A program made the translations under genes and the position numbers. A DNA stretch of 64,000 bases from Sipunculus nudus. Its lineage: Eukaryota > Annelida > Sipuncula > Golfingiida > Sipunculidae. Under the pieces are notes generated by a model. It worked only from the letters and a program-made list of their open reading frames with translations. It was not told where the DNA came from and did no database searches. Below, in pieces: positions 14,369-26,527 of the stretch (position 1 is its first letter; each line of letters opens with the position of its first letter). Location: NCBI GenBank assembly GCA_026874595.1, contig CM049306.1:110248142-110312141 (forward strand), read 5' to 3'.

Positions 14369-14770
14369 CATTCTTATTTATTGATATATATATATACCAG
14401 TATATCTTATATATAAATGTAATGAATCATTACTTAAGTTAAAGTTATTACTTTTTTATTTTGTTTAGTATATATTTTTTACTATTATTTAATTTTTCTT
14501 TTGTCGTAAATCGTAAACATATCCTGAGCGGTAAGTACAAGTTGTTATAATCTTATATACTGGACCAGCGAGGGAGGGTATTTTGAGGTGAGAGTGAAGA
14601 CTATTCTGTAGGCGTTCAAATATATATACCAGCGGAAAGGTCTGTCTAAAGGGGGGGGTCAGGTTAATATCTCTTTAAATCTGAGACGCGATTTATAAAT
14701 TTGAAGACTTGTTCGAATTAATATCTCAGAGGGAGTGCATGCATGCGAGTGTTCCCTGAATATATATATT

Positions 14771-14777
14771 TACATAC

Positions 14778-14821
<44 letters not shown>
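14771..14821. repeat. (ACAT)n then (AT)n compound microsatellite
   Basis: Five CATA-type units lead directly into about 15 TA units. Confidence 0.92.
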
Positions 14822-14822
<1 letters not shown>

Positions 14823-15309
14823 CTGAATATGAATATATGTCGTATATGTATATATCGTTTTTCGAAGATAATTCATAATAAAACCATCACCGTCACTACA
14901 TCATTTCTCAAATCAGAACCAGAACCACATTTAACGTGGATCTACTTTTTGAATTTACAAATCCAAATTCACTTGACAATACATTAACTTCTTCCTAGCT
15001 GGTGTCATTTCATTAAGCTGCATGTTGTAATCGAAATAACACGTATTTGTTCGCTCTTAAATTAAAAAGAAAATATATAAATTTTGTGATAACTGGGAAA
15101 TAAAAATCAATGATTTTTTTTTACATTTGCTGCGTCTAGGTAGCAGCATATATAGGATTTATATATCAAACCGTTCGTTAAAAAAAAGGAAATATTAAAT
15201 TCGGGAATCTACTAATTTTTAATCAAATACTTGTCTATATATGTATTAATATGTACATGTTTGTTTAATATTTGGTCAGTTTTAACGTATATATTGGTTT
15301 TCTCACCAT

Positions 15310-15323
15310 TATATATATATATA

Positions 15324-15356
<33 letters not shown>
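15310..15356. repeat. (AT)n microsatellite, interrupted
   Basis: Two AT tracts separated by TTTTT. Confidence 0.92.
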
Positions 15357-15399
15357 CTTTAAAATGTATATTAATACTCTTTAAAATATATATTAATAC

Positions 15400-15660
15400 C
15401 AAGATGAACAGGGGTTAATTTGTGAGCAAGTGTGCAAACAACGATCGCATTGAAGTGGCAGGCTTGTTTTCTTGATTGATTGGGTGTAATTAGCAAGTTA
15501 CCGAGTTAATGTGGCAGGGGGTTGCATCTAATTAAAACAATCTGGCGTCAATAACTGCCTGACACCGTGAGAGCCGAGTGTGTGTGACCCGGCACGAACA
15601 CAACAGACCACGTGGGAACCCGTTACTCAGTAGACTGGCTCTCCGCGCAAAATCAAGGCG
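15400..15660. promoter_or_regulatory. Candidate non-coding regulatory block
   Basis: The block holds several homeodomain-type TAATTA/TAATTAG words, an NK-like TGAAGTGG (15451-15458) and a CACGTG E-box near 15610, in a stretch with few stops but no gene-like frame. It lies about 15.7 kb 3' of Nkx2-5. Weak motif-based inference. Confidence 0.22.
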
Positions 15661-15891
15661 CAGTTTGATACAATGAATGTTTCTACAGTTTTCTTAAAAT
15701 GTAGGGGATAAACAGATAAAAAAAAATCAAACGAGCAATTTTTTTAACTTGGTGCAAAGCGTGATTGGTAGATGATTGATCTTTTATTTCCTCCGAATTC
15801 GCACAGTACAACATTCAGTATAAAATTATAGACAGACAAAATGAACGTTGTCGAAAGAACTAAACATCATACGAAATATGATTTATTGTAT

Positions 15892-15894
<3 letters not shown>

Positions 15895-15929
<35 letters not shown>
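15895..15929. repeat. (AT)n microsatellite
   Basis: About 17 AT units. Confidence 0.95.
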
Positions 15930-15932
<3 letters not shown>

Positions 15933-18810
15933 TACTTGGTAATATATGTACACAAATTTATAGCTATTTGGAATCCAGGACGAGCTGTGTTATATATTAT
16001 TATCAGTAAAAAATATCAGTAATATTTATCCGTATTTAATCCTTTAAAATAAGGGAAACTTTAATGCACGACTGTTATAAAAAAGCAGTACAAAAGTTAT
16101 TATCTATATCAGAGATAAATTTATATAGCTTATAAAATACATATATAGATGGAACTAAATTTTACGCTTATATTTATAACTTTCATTTTTCTTTTACATG
16201 GCATATATAATTCACCTTTATGGATCTCTAAATTAATTAAGGCCACTTCTTTAATACAAACCTTGATATCACAAACAAAAACTCAGGTCTCAGGGTTAAG
16301 AGTGTATATAAATGTAAGAGCCATGAAAAATTAAAGGGGTGGCAGGATGGAGGGAGAGAGAGAAAGGGGGAGGGGGCTTGCTAGCAATTCCTTATATTTC
16401 CTAGCCAGTTTCCGGTAGTTTTAATGTAAAGTGATTCGTCCAATATAATCCTCATACAAATTTGCTTCGTGTGTGCACTTGGGCCTTCTTAGCCTCCGGT
16501 AGAGTATTAACAGAGACAAACAACGAAGATTCTTTGTATTGTTTATCACAAGAGGTCGCGAGCGAAATACAATTTGTGAGCGACACGAGGCATAACGTTG
16601 ATTAACTGTGATCGGAGTGGTTTGTAGGGTTTAGCGAGCTTGATTGGACGTCGGCGGCGTTCGGCGTACTTTGCGTTGACGGGTTGTCGATTGGAGTAAA
16701 GACGTGCCGAAGATGGTCGAGTGGAAGAAATTAGCCGCCAGAGGGGTCTTCAAGAGCCGGGGTGTGAGGTAGTGCCTGCGTTAAGAGGGAGTTGGAGCCT
16801 AACCGTACAGACGTAGGAACCAAACCACTCGCTTCAGGCAGCCGAACATCGACTCCCCGTTAACATAATATTTACAAAACATTGAAATTCAGGAAATACA
16901 GCAGTATGATCGGCACAAACAATTTGACGCTATCGACGTCTGGTGAGTTCATAGCGAGGAGGGAATATGGCACAGCAAGCGAGAGGAGCTCCGAAGACGA
17001 ACAGACCAACCAAACACTGCCAGATCACATTACAAGGCGAGGCTCCGAGCTTGGCTGCCCTGAGGGGTGGTCCAGCCCAGTCAGAGGACCCAACACTACA
17101 CAGTCGGCCCTGGCCAGCGTCAATTCAGTCCCCATATATAACAATTTAGAAAGGAAAACAGCCCTGTTTTTACATCTCGCTGCATCTTAGACGGTTATTT
17201 ACGTAGAGTAAATCATATAACTCTGTGGCCTACCCTTCACCTCCCTGCTATTAACTGCAGTCAAGTCCTCATCTAGTTGAAAGAAGTAGTGTCCTTCGTA
17301 AAGCCGCCGTGTCTAAAGAGCCGGGATCTAAATATATCAGGTGCGTGCTGATTGTGTAATATTTATCTGTCCGTCAAGCCCGTTGTGTCCGATATGTCTG
17401 TGGACTTAGCGCCCCGTCCGTACACCTATCCCTCACACGTCATTTAAACACAGCTTTAAGTGTTTTTCGTTCAACATAATATATATGAATGTATACTTTG
17501 TGTTGCACAGACCGTCTTAACTTCTAAAATAGGGATCAATTCTTACACACATAGACAATTCTGACAACTCTCATCGAAGCATATTTTTTTGGTATAAAGA
17601 AACTTGTTTCAGAGAAGATTGGTAAAGCTATAGGGAAATATCTTAATGCATATCTTTATATAACTGGACATATTCCATGAAATTATTTATGACGTGGCAG
17701 TTGAAATGTAAATGATCTGATGCAGCATGATATATAGTCTTGTTTCGATGGAGACGATAAAACAGGAATCAGATAAGAGGACAGAAATATCAGTACACAA
17801 ATTAAAGACATTTTATGAATAGACAGGTATTTCACAAAGATTAGCATATATAGAAGAACATGCATAGAATATAATTTATAAAATGCCAATGAAATAATGT
17901 TAACACGAATTCATATCAGTTAATGAAATATCAATAAAATAAAGGTATAAAATTAATTGTACTGTCCGAGCATTTCATATGATTCGAGTATCATTTAATT
18001 TTATCAATTCTCTGTATACAAACCGAGCTTTTATTGTGCGTCATTTGATGCATGTACCATAATTAGATGTTCCTTTATGAATTTCTGGGTCTGGTGGCAT
18101 TTGCTAAGTCACTGGAACTGCATACTGCATGGTTTGAGATGCTGCATGTCTGCAACTAAAACTAATTAAAATATTACATTTAACAAACCCGTCATCCAAC
18201 TGCTGCATCGCCTTTGCTTTTTTCTTAAAATGCACAACAGATTCGACCTATTTCTGAATTGCTTGCTCTTGTCAATCTCTAAAATGCTAATTGTTGTCAA
18301 ATAATAAATAGTGCACTGGTCGTGGTAAAGACTGAACCTGCTCTGAATCCGGTGCTTCCTGAAGATTTCTAAACGTAGTTTCGCTAAATTTCTTATATAA
18401 ATTGTTTTTGTCAACCCTCGTGAACGTTTTCTTTTTTCAAAACTGTAGTTGTCAGAAACATCTGACCTGTAAACTATAACATCGTTGTTGCTGTAGTGTT
18501 CACCTCTGTCTGCTGCTACAAATGTTGTACAAGACGGGGAGGGCCTCGTCTGGCCTAGCCAGCTGTCATGCCGACCAGTTACTCGTGAGATGGACGGCGG
18601 GGTCTGCTGATATACGGGGCCCACCGATAAGTCCGCCACAAAACCGATACACTTGAACCAGATAGCATTAAATGGCCGATTAAAGCCGAGCCCGGGGTCT
18701 CGTCTATAGCTTCTGTGAGGGAGATTTATGATCTGTCAAATGATGCAAGGGACCTGTTTATATCAGCGTGACCACTCCTTACATGGCTGACATATCCTTT
18801 ACAGGTATTC

Positions 18811-20420
18811 TGTTCATATATACGTCTCACGCGACATGTCCATCTGAACATACAGCTCACATGACATGTCCAGCTGTACTTACTGCTCACATGACATGTC
18901 CATATGTACATACTGCTCACACGATATCTCCATGTGAACATAGGTCTCACGCGACATGTCCATCTGTACATACTGCTCACACGACATATCCATCTGTACA
19001 CACTGCTCACTCGACATGTCCATCTGTACACACTGCTTACACGATATGTCCTTCTGTACACACTGCTCACTCGACATGTCCATCTCTACACACTGCTCAC
19101 TCGACATGTCCATCTCTACACACTGCTCACTCGACATGTCCATCTGTACTTACTGCTCACTCGACATGTCCATCTGTACTTACTGCTCACTCGACATGTC
19201 CATCTGTACTTACTGCTCACTCGACATGTCCATCTCTACACACTGCTCACTCGACATATCCATCTGTACACACTGCTTACACGACATGTCCATCTGTACA
19301 TACAGCTCATACGACATGTCCATCTGTACACACTGTTCACACGACATGTCCATCTGTAAATACTGCTCACACGACATGTCCATCTGTAAACACTGTTCAT
19401 ACGACATGTCAATCTGTACACACTGTTCACACGACATGTCCATCTGTACATACTGCTAACACGACATGTCCATCTGTATACACTGCTTACACGACATGTC
19501 CATCTGTACATACTGTTCACACGACATGTCCATCTGTACATACTGCTCACACAACATGTCCATCTGTACAAACTGTTCACACGACATGTCCATCTGTTCA
19601 TACTGCTCAATCGACATGTCCATCTGTACAAACTGTTCACACGACATGTCCATATGTACATACTGCTCACACGACATGTCCATCTGTACATACTGCTCAC
19701 ACGACATGTCCATCTGGACACACTGTTCATACGACATGTCAATCTGTACACACTGTTCACACGACATGTCCATCTGTACATACTGCTCACACGACATGTC
19801 CATCTGTATACACTGCTTACACGACATGTCCATCTGTACATACTGTTCACACGACATGTCCATCTGTACATACTGCTCACACAACATGTCCATCTGTACA
19901 AACTGTTCACACGACATGTCCATCTGTTCATACTGCTCAATCGACATGTCCATCTGTACAAACTGTTCACACGACATGTCCATATGTACATACTGCTCAC
20001 ACGACATGTCCATCTGTATACACTGCTCACACGACATGTCCATCTGTACATACTGCTCACACGACATGTCCATCTGTACACACTGCTCACACGACATGTC
20101 CATCTGTATACACTGCTCACACGACATGTCCATCTGTACATACTGCTCACACGACATGTCCATCTGTACACACTGCTCACACGACATGTCCATCTGTACA
20201 CACTGCTCACACGACATGTCCATCTGTACACACTGCTCACATGACATGTCCATGTAGACACTGCTCACACGACATGTCCATATGTACATACTGCTCACAC
20301 GACATGTCCATCTGTACACACTGCTCACACGACATGTCCATCTGTACACACTGCTCACACGACATGTCCGTCTGTACAAACTGCTAACACGACATGTCCA
20401 TCTGTACAAACTGCTCTCAA
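18811..20420. repeat. 30-bp minisatellite, about 53 copies
   Basis: The unit reads approximately CATCTGTACACACTGCTCAC followed by ACGACATGTC. There are 48 units in register from 18811 to 20250, a 28-bp unit (20251-20278) that shifts the register, four more units and a partial one. Every unit contains the 8-bp palindrome GACATGTC or a one-base variant. A block of 11 units (330 bp) starting at 19381 is repeated from 19711, with shared variants, so the array has higher-order structure. Because 30 is a multiple of three and the unit lacks stops in several frames, long open frames appear on both strands; these are artefacts of the repeat. Confidence 0.97.
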
Positions 20421-22080
20421 GATTAGTTCCCTGATAAGAATAAAGAAAAACTAGAAGTTGTGAAAAACAGGAAAAACGGCGCAGTACACGTGTAATTGCT
20501 TAGTTATACAAGACAATAGTGAAACTGATATACATACACTCTTTTTCTGTGTGTGTGTCTGTCTGTCTCTCTCTCATATACACATATAAACAAACACGCA
20601 TCTATATTTGTGAACAAATTCTAGTTTATACCTTTTTATGTATATCTGAATAAATCATCATCTATTCAATATCATTAACGTTATCCTTTTGCCCGAAACC
20701 CAGTAAAGCAAAGCATTTGAAGGCTTTATTGAATATATAACCTTGAAAATATAAAATGATAACCGCCTGATAACTGTATAATTATCTTTTGTCTTTTGTT
20801 GTTTATCACTGCGGTGTAGAGATTACGTTAGCGGCACCTTGATGACATTTAACAGTAAGAAATGGGAAATAAGCAATGACGGCGCAAGACATTTGAAGCC
20901 TATAACCGCCCCAACTCAAGTAATTACCAAAAACCTCCAGACTATGTTTTTATTTTCCAATTTGATCCTCGGTCAACTGGGCGGTCTCCATGAGATAAGC
21001 GTGTCAACTTGTCGTGTTTTATTTGTATAGAGTTTGCTTTTCTTCACGCAAGTGTGGATTTGAAGTCCCTATAAACCAAAATATTTGCCAAATAGTTAAA
21101 GCTTCAAGTCGTCTGGGGGATGGGGATTTTATTTGTATACCACTATCCATATCACATCGCATACCAAGGCGTGGATAAATGCAAGAGTGATTTGTAAATC
21201 TGAATTGTAAAAACGTGCTAGAACTTAGACTGTTAATTCCTCAGGGCTGCTGACGATACGATATCTCATGGAAGATCTGACGCCGATGCATTACTGGCCA
21301 TTAAGCCTGCTGCAGGCTTATCGACAGCATTTATCTACCGGCGAGCCCAGACCGACATCGGCCATGTAGCGCGCTGATGCCCAACCCACGATAGCGCCAT
21401 GCTTGCCTTGGTGGTCCACATGCCGGAACCTTCTGGTGTGTGTGTGTATGTGTGTGAGGTGGCGCTAAATGACGAGCAGAAAAAAATGTCCCGCCCTCAA
21501 AGCTGAGGTCCTGTTGCTGTTGTTCAAGTCCAAGAGCAGGTTCATTCAAAACATTTTGATATTGTCGTCCAAAGAAAGGCCCTGAAGATTACAGCATAGG
21601 TGTAAAGTAATTCTAAACAAGCTTAAACTGACATGACGTGCTTGAATGGCGTCTGTGTATGAGCATATCAAAATCTTTGTCTGTTCTGTGAGGTTTATAA
21701 TTATGTATGTCCGAAATTATAGCGGCTACTCTATATTTTTAAAAATGGGTACTTTCATTGACACAAGGTTTCAGTCGCATTGGTATATATATATATAAAG
21801 AGAGAGAGAGAGAGAGAGAGGATTTATATATGCATGTGTAATATGTGCATGTGTTCTTGTTTATAACTTAATAATTCCCTTTTACATGGCTTTTGGCTAC
21901 ACATAAATGGTTTATAGCAACTCCTTTCTCCAGCAGTCAGTCCTGTCCTGTACATGAACAATTATATATTTCACTAACCTATTTTCAAAATTTTTTGTTA
22001 ATAAAAAGAGCTTACCCAATAATCTTCCTGACTCCAGGTCTGAGGTTTGCCAGGCCCAGGAAAATGTTAACGCTTAAATG
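20421..22080. other. Gene-free stretch between two satellites
   Basis: I see no gene. Contents: a (GT)n tract near 21437-21457, a 19-bp palindrome TAAGCCTGCTGCAGGCTTA (21302-21320) in a GC-richer patch, and a (GA)n tract (21798-21820). Confidence 0.55.
21798..21820. repeat. (AG)n microsatellite
   Basis: About 11 AG units next to a short (AT)n tract. Confidence 0.93.
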
Positions 22081-22545
22081 TACGTAGAGAAATTACACGT
22101 CACGGGGTCTAAATAACACATTACGAAAACAGCTTAAATATACGTAGAGAAATTTCACGTCACGAGGTCTAAATAACACATTACGAAAACAGCTTAAATA
22201 TACGTAGAGAAATTACACGTCACGAGGTCTTAATAACACATTACGAAAACAGCTTAAATATAGGTAGAGAAATTACACGTCACGAGGTCTAAATAACACA
22301 TTACGAAAACAGCTTAAATATAGGTAGAGAAATTACACGTCACGAGGTCTAAATAACACATTACGAAAACAGCTTAAATGTACGTAGAGAATTTACACGT
22401 CACGAGGTCTAAATAACACATTACGAAAACAGCTTAAATATACGTAGAGAAATTACACGTCACGAGGTCTAAATAACACATTACGAAAACAGCTGAAATA
22501 TATACGTATAGTGGAAATAACACGTCACGAGGTCAGAATGAGACA
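22081..22545. repeat. 60-bp satellite, seven copies plus a degenerate eighth
   Basis: Seven nearly identical 60-bp units from 22081 to 22500, each with TACGTAGAGAAATTACACGT then CACGAGGTCT and ending in an ACAGCTTAAATA-type block. A degraded copy continues to about 22545. Each unit carries CACGTCA, which reads TGACGTG on the other strand (a CRE/ATF6-type core). Confidence 0.97.
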
Positions 22546-23725
22546 TTACGTGGTACAGCCCAACCACTGGTCAAGAAAACAAGGCCACTTTCTTATTTAA
22601 CTGCATGTTATCATGTATAAAAGTTTGATAATATACTGATAAAACGGCATTCTATATGGTTTTAACTAAAATATGCTAAACATTTTAAATGAGTGAATTC
22701 AAGAGTCGCGGTTAGATATTATGTCATGGACTTGATGATGAAGCCTGAAATATACAATATAAAAATAACTGCTACAGGGCCATATATATCAGATTAAGTA
22801 CGGTGCACCTAGGGTTATATAGCTTTAACCCACGATGATCTAATAGGATAATGTTTTGTATATACGCAGGTATCGGTCTGATCTGCTGCGGTGTCAGGAG
22901 AAGTGTCTGCGCTACATTTAGCGAGCAATAAGACATAGTAAACAAACAATGTGGACTCGATGTTTTACTAGCAGACAGCGGGCGGCCGGGGGGTAGACGT
23001 GTTTAGGTTACGTGGAATTAGCGTTGGGGTTTACACGCGCGTCACCATCTGCAGCATGGACAGTCCACGATTCTTATCGAGTAAATAATGCAAACAAATT
23101 ACACACAGAGATAATATTGGTGCTGCTCAAGTACTGGACGCCCCCTAAAGACTTTCCCAGCCCACTCCCGCGACCAGCCCGCGGGCAGCCTGCATGACCG
23201 TGTAGCCGCCATAAACCCGCAATGTATTCTTCCACTATACAGAGGACAATTCAGACTTAGTTGATTGTTCGATGTTCCCCTCTTGCTATAAATACCGTTA
23301 TATCGTTATTATATATCATATTAATAGATTTTACTTTAAATATCATACTCATGCTTTATTTTAAACGATTTGAAACGACAATTTTTCAGAATACGGCGGG
23401 TCCCACTACACATGATTTGATCTTTAATAGTTAGGCTTTATAGCCGAAATTTACTGTGCTGATATTTGATATTGTGTTTAATATAAAAGTAACAGTCATC
23501 TGGGTAACTGGCATAATTTGAATTTCAAGAGAAATTGGCAGGTTAATGAATACAGATGATTAGTAACAGACAATAACACTATGATAAGAATGTTTCCTTG
23601 GTAACTATATATATATGAAGGTATGATGTCAGCGTCATTATACAGTTATCGAAATGAGTGTTTATTGTCGAATACTAAATGGCAGACATATATATGGAAC
23701 CTGACACAATGAAACTAAAATTACG

Positions 23726-23749
23726 TTTTTTTTTTTTTTTTTTTTTTTT
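23726..23749. repeat. Poly-T tract
   Basis: Twenty-four consecutive T residues, possibly the tail of a minus-strand retroposon; no body can be recognised. Confidence 0.85.
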
Positions 23750-24435
23750 GCTGCCTTGTATACCTCGTGCGTCCCTTTCAAACAATTATATAGTATTGCA
23801 TCTATAAATGACATTAGAGATCAATCTTATGACAAGTTTATCCCCTTCTTAACTATATTCCCCTGTTTCTGCCATCCTCTCTTTTAAAGAGAACTCAAAG
23901 CAACCCAGTGGCTGGAAACTGTCATGCAGACACGACTCGCATCTTTTCACTACAATAAGTTTTGATACAGTCTATATTACAACAAGCAACTGGTAATTTT
24001 TATTTTTTTTTTTTTTGTCCTCATATAGGTAAACAAAACCATTTTTTTCGTACCTCTACCCTCCCCCCGGGATATAGCAGGGATGTCCAGGATACAGCAA
24101 AACCTGGATCCGCCACTGTGTAAAAAGTGATTTTATAAGGCGGGTTAACGGCATATTTGGGACGTTCATGAAACACATAACATAAACTTCATTAAAAAAA
24201 TGATTATAAAAATAAAATGTCTATTTCATACGGTGGTTTGAATGTGAAAACCTGTAATAATTAAGTTAGTATATATATATATACATTTATAAGCGGTAGG
24301 AGCCCTCTCCGGTGTGTTTTCCAGGACTCATTTGTCGTGAGTACCATACACACTTGATAAAGCGGTACTTGTACTCTAGTGTACTACGTTGTATCAAATT
24401 ACATGCAATATCTCTTCTGTATACATATATATGTA

Positions 24436-24438
<3 letters not shown>

Positions 24439-24485
<47 letters not shown>
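24439..24485. repeat. (AT)n microsatellite
   Basis: About 23 TA units. Confidence 0.95.
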
Positions 24486-24487
<2 letters not shown>

Positions 24488-24983
24488 TCGTGGCTCTAAC
24501 AGATTCGGAAGATTCGAAACACATGCATAATTTCTTCTATGCTGATCTTTGAAAAGACATTAATAATTTTAAAAAACTTATATACTATTTGTGATTGTGT
24601 TAACTTATAATTGTATATTTGTTCATCATTCATTAAAAAAACAGTAACAACCGTGTATTGTGCCAGCTGGTCAATGCTTGTAAACAATTTAAGTATCTCA
24701 CATGTGAATAAATAATATAAATATATATATATAGTACAAGTATGCAGGCATATAACCTCATGTACTTATAAGTATATATGAGTACATGTAATCATACATC
24801 TTGTAATCATGCATACATACATGCAGTATAATAATGCAGAATACAGGAGTTAAAGCAAATCACAATTGTTCATGTTTATATATAGAAGATTATACAATGA
24901 TGGCACAATACACAAAATGCTTATCATTGATTAGTTTAGTTACTTTAAACTTTACTTTCTGCCGTATCAAAGGACCAGTCAAG

Positions 24984-24988
<5 letters not shown>

Positions 24989-25036
<48 letters not shown>
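24989..25036. repeat. (AT)n microsatellite abutting a transposon end
   Basis: About 24 TA units, ending exactly at the left terminus of the miniature element at 25037. Confidence 0.95.
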
Positions 25037-25037
<1 letters not shown>

Positions 25038-25468
25038 TGTGGTTGCCTTTATGTTCGAGAGGGTTTTAATTTCTCCATATTCGCGAATGGGAAATAATCG
25101 CGAAAATGCAACCCTCGGGAATAATCGGCCAATTGATAATGTCCTTCTTATTTAGTGTAATCAATACTTGTATGGTAATAGTTTAGAACAGAGAGATTTT
25201 TTTTTAATAGATTACAACCTTGCAGGTATAGGGAAATGTAAGCCTTAAATTTGAACTAAACCACCTATGCTGTGTGTGCGGGCCCATCATTGTATAAGAA
25301 AATGTCACAAACTCATGACTTATTCTCATTTTATAATACACACAGGTATATGGCTTTGCCAAAGATTTGATATAGGTTCTTGTGAGATCGCGAAAATGAA
25401 ACCCTCGCAAACATTAAAAATGGAAAAATCGCGAAATTTCAGCCTCGCGAATATGAAGCCAACCACAG
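25037..25468. mobile_element. Tc1/mariner-like miniature element (MITE), 432 bp
   Basis: The ends are inverted: CTGTGGTTGCCTTTAT at the left and ATGAAGCCAACCACAG at the right, and both are flanked by TA, the target duplication of Tc1/mariner elements. TTCGCGA/TCGCGAAAAT words recur inside in inverted arrangement. There is no transposase, so it is non-autonomous. Insertion was into, or next to, a (TA)n tract. Confidence 0.7.
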
Positions 25469-25780
25469 TATATATACACACTCACATATATACGTGCATG
25501 TGTATATACTTCATCATATAATAAAATTCCAGATAGTTGTCATATTATGAAAATTTATTTAAATTTGCCGTTGTATTTGACAAACAAACCAGTTTAAAAT
25601 TATATATATAGTGTCATTCTTCACACTGCGGTCAGGACGGAATATACTTTGCCACATAATATTAATCTCAAATTAATTGAAAAAAATCGCTGTTTAAATC
25701 AATAAACACGTGCACGCATGGTGGGCCTCAGCATCAAAATCCGGAAATATAGATATATAGATTGAAGGACTTTTAGGAGG

Positions 25781-25783
<3 letters not shown>

Positions 25784-25837
<54 letters not shown>

Positions 25838-25838
25838 A
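25784..25838. repeat. (AT)n(GT)n compound microsatellite
   Basis: About 18 AT units followed by about nine TG units. Confidence 0.93.
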
Positions 25839-26518
25839 TCAATTATACCAGCAAATCTTTTAAAATTAAATTTTATTGGTATAATTTATTTAATCCTACT
25901 ATAGTCTTATGGGGGATTGATTAAGCATATATATATTATCAGGCAAAGGCAAACTTAATTTTTTTTTTATTTTTGTCTGATTTTTTACTGAAATTGTTAT
26001 TTATACCCCTGTCATGGCTTGTGTTACATGAATCCTCTGAATTAAAAAGATTATATCCCTGTACTGTAAATGCGGATATATTTAGTGCCAGAGAATCAGG
26101 TATTGTTTTAATATTTTGATATTTTGAAATACAATTTTTAATGTTGTGGTGATCGTTATAACTTGTCAATCAAATCTGAAACTCCCTGGCTATTTTCAGT
26201 CTATCCAATGACGATCATTTTGAATTCTCAATGATTTATCCTGTGAACCGTTAAGAATGACAGTACAGATTATTAACGAGATCTGAACACTTCAATAGCT
26301 GCAAATACTCTAAAGGAAAAAGAATTGTAAATCAAATCCAGCACGCATGTCAGTGCAGGGATGACGCATGCTATAATGATTACTTAGTAAACTGTAATCC
26401 CTTGATAACTTCCTGCATTGTCTAAAGCTTCATGACCCAGGGAGAGCCTTGGTGAGTGATCGCCTTGATCCTTCCATCATGTCTGACATTAAGTTCTTTC
26501 ACGGGCCCTTACCAGGGC

Positions 26519-26527
26519 TATAAAAAG
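26519..26527 (+). promoter_or_regulatory. TATA-box-like element
   Basis: TATAAAAAG inside the palindrome GGCTATAAAAAGCC, in a GC-richer patch that makes it stand out from the AT-rich background. No coding exon is recognisable downstream. A non-coding transcript or an unrecognised first exon is possible. Confidence 0.25.

Larger units (their letters stand above)
7888..18810. other. Gene-free stretch with many microsatellites and possible regulatory islands
   Basis: No gene is supportable. It includes several (AT)n tracts, a giant (AAT)n/(ATT)n palindrome, and GC-richer islands near 11860-12180, 15400-15660 and 16480-17440. The frames of 96-157 codons here either begin with non-ATG codons, run through microsatellites, or lack recognisable domains. 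Confidence 0.55.
22546..25036. other. Gene-free stretch
   Basis: No gene seen. It holds a poly-T tract (23726-23749), (AT)n tracts (24439-24485 and 24989-25036), and a short GC-richer patch around 22960-23200. Around 24060-24120 there is a GGATCCGCCACTG-type phrase of the kind seen in degenerate transposon copies, but no second copy to test it. Confidence 0.5.

Noticed and set aside
16882-17190. 102-codon plus-strand frame in a GC-richer region
   Set aside because: Low-complexity, no domain, no clear exon edges. It remains possible as an unknown exon but is not supportable.
18166-18639. 157-codon minus-strand frame
   Set aside because: It begins at GTG rather than ATG, resembles no family and shows no splice signals that would place it in a gene.
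18768-20409. Open frames of up to 539 codons on both strands (repeating TCPSVHTAHT, RWTCRVSSMY and similar)
   Set aside because: They are produced by a 30-bp tandem unit without stops. Several frames on both strands are open at once and none has a non-repetitive domain or splice context.
18811-20420. CRISPR-like array
   Set aside because: Units are directly contiguous with no unique spacers, and the genome is eukaryotic.
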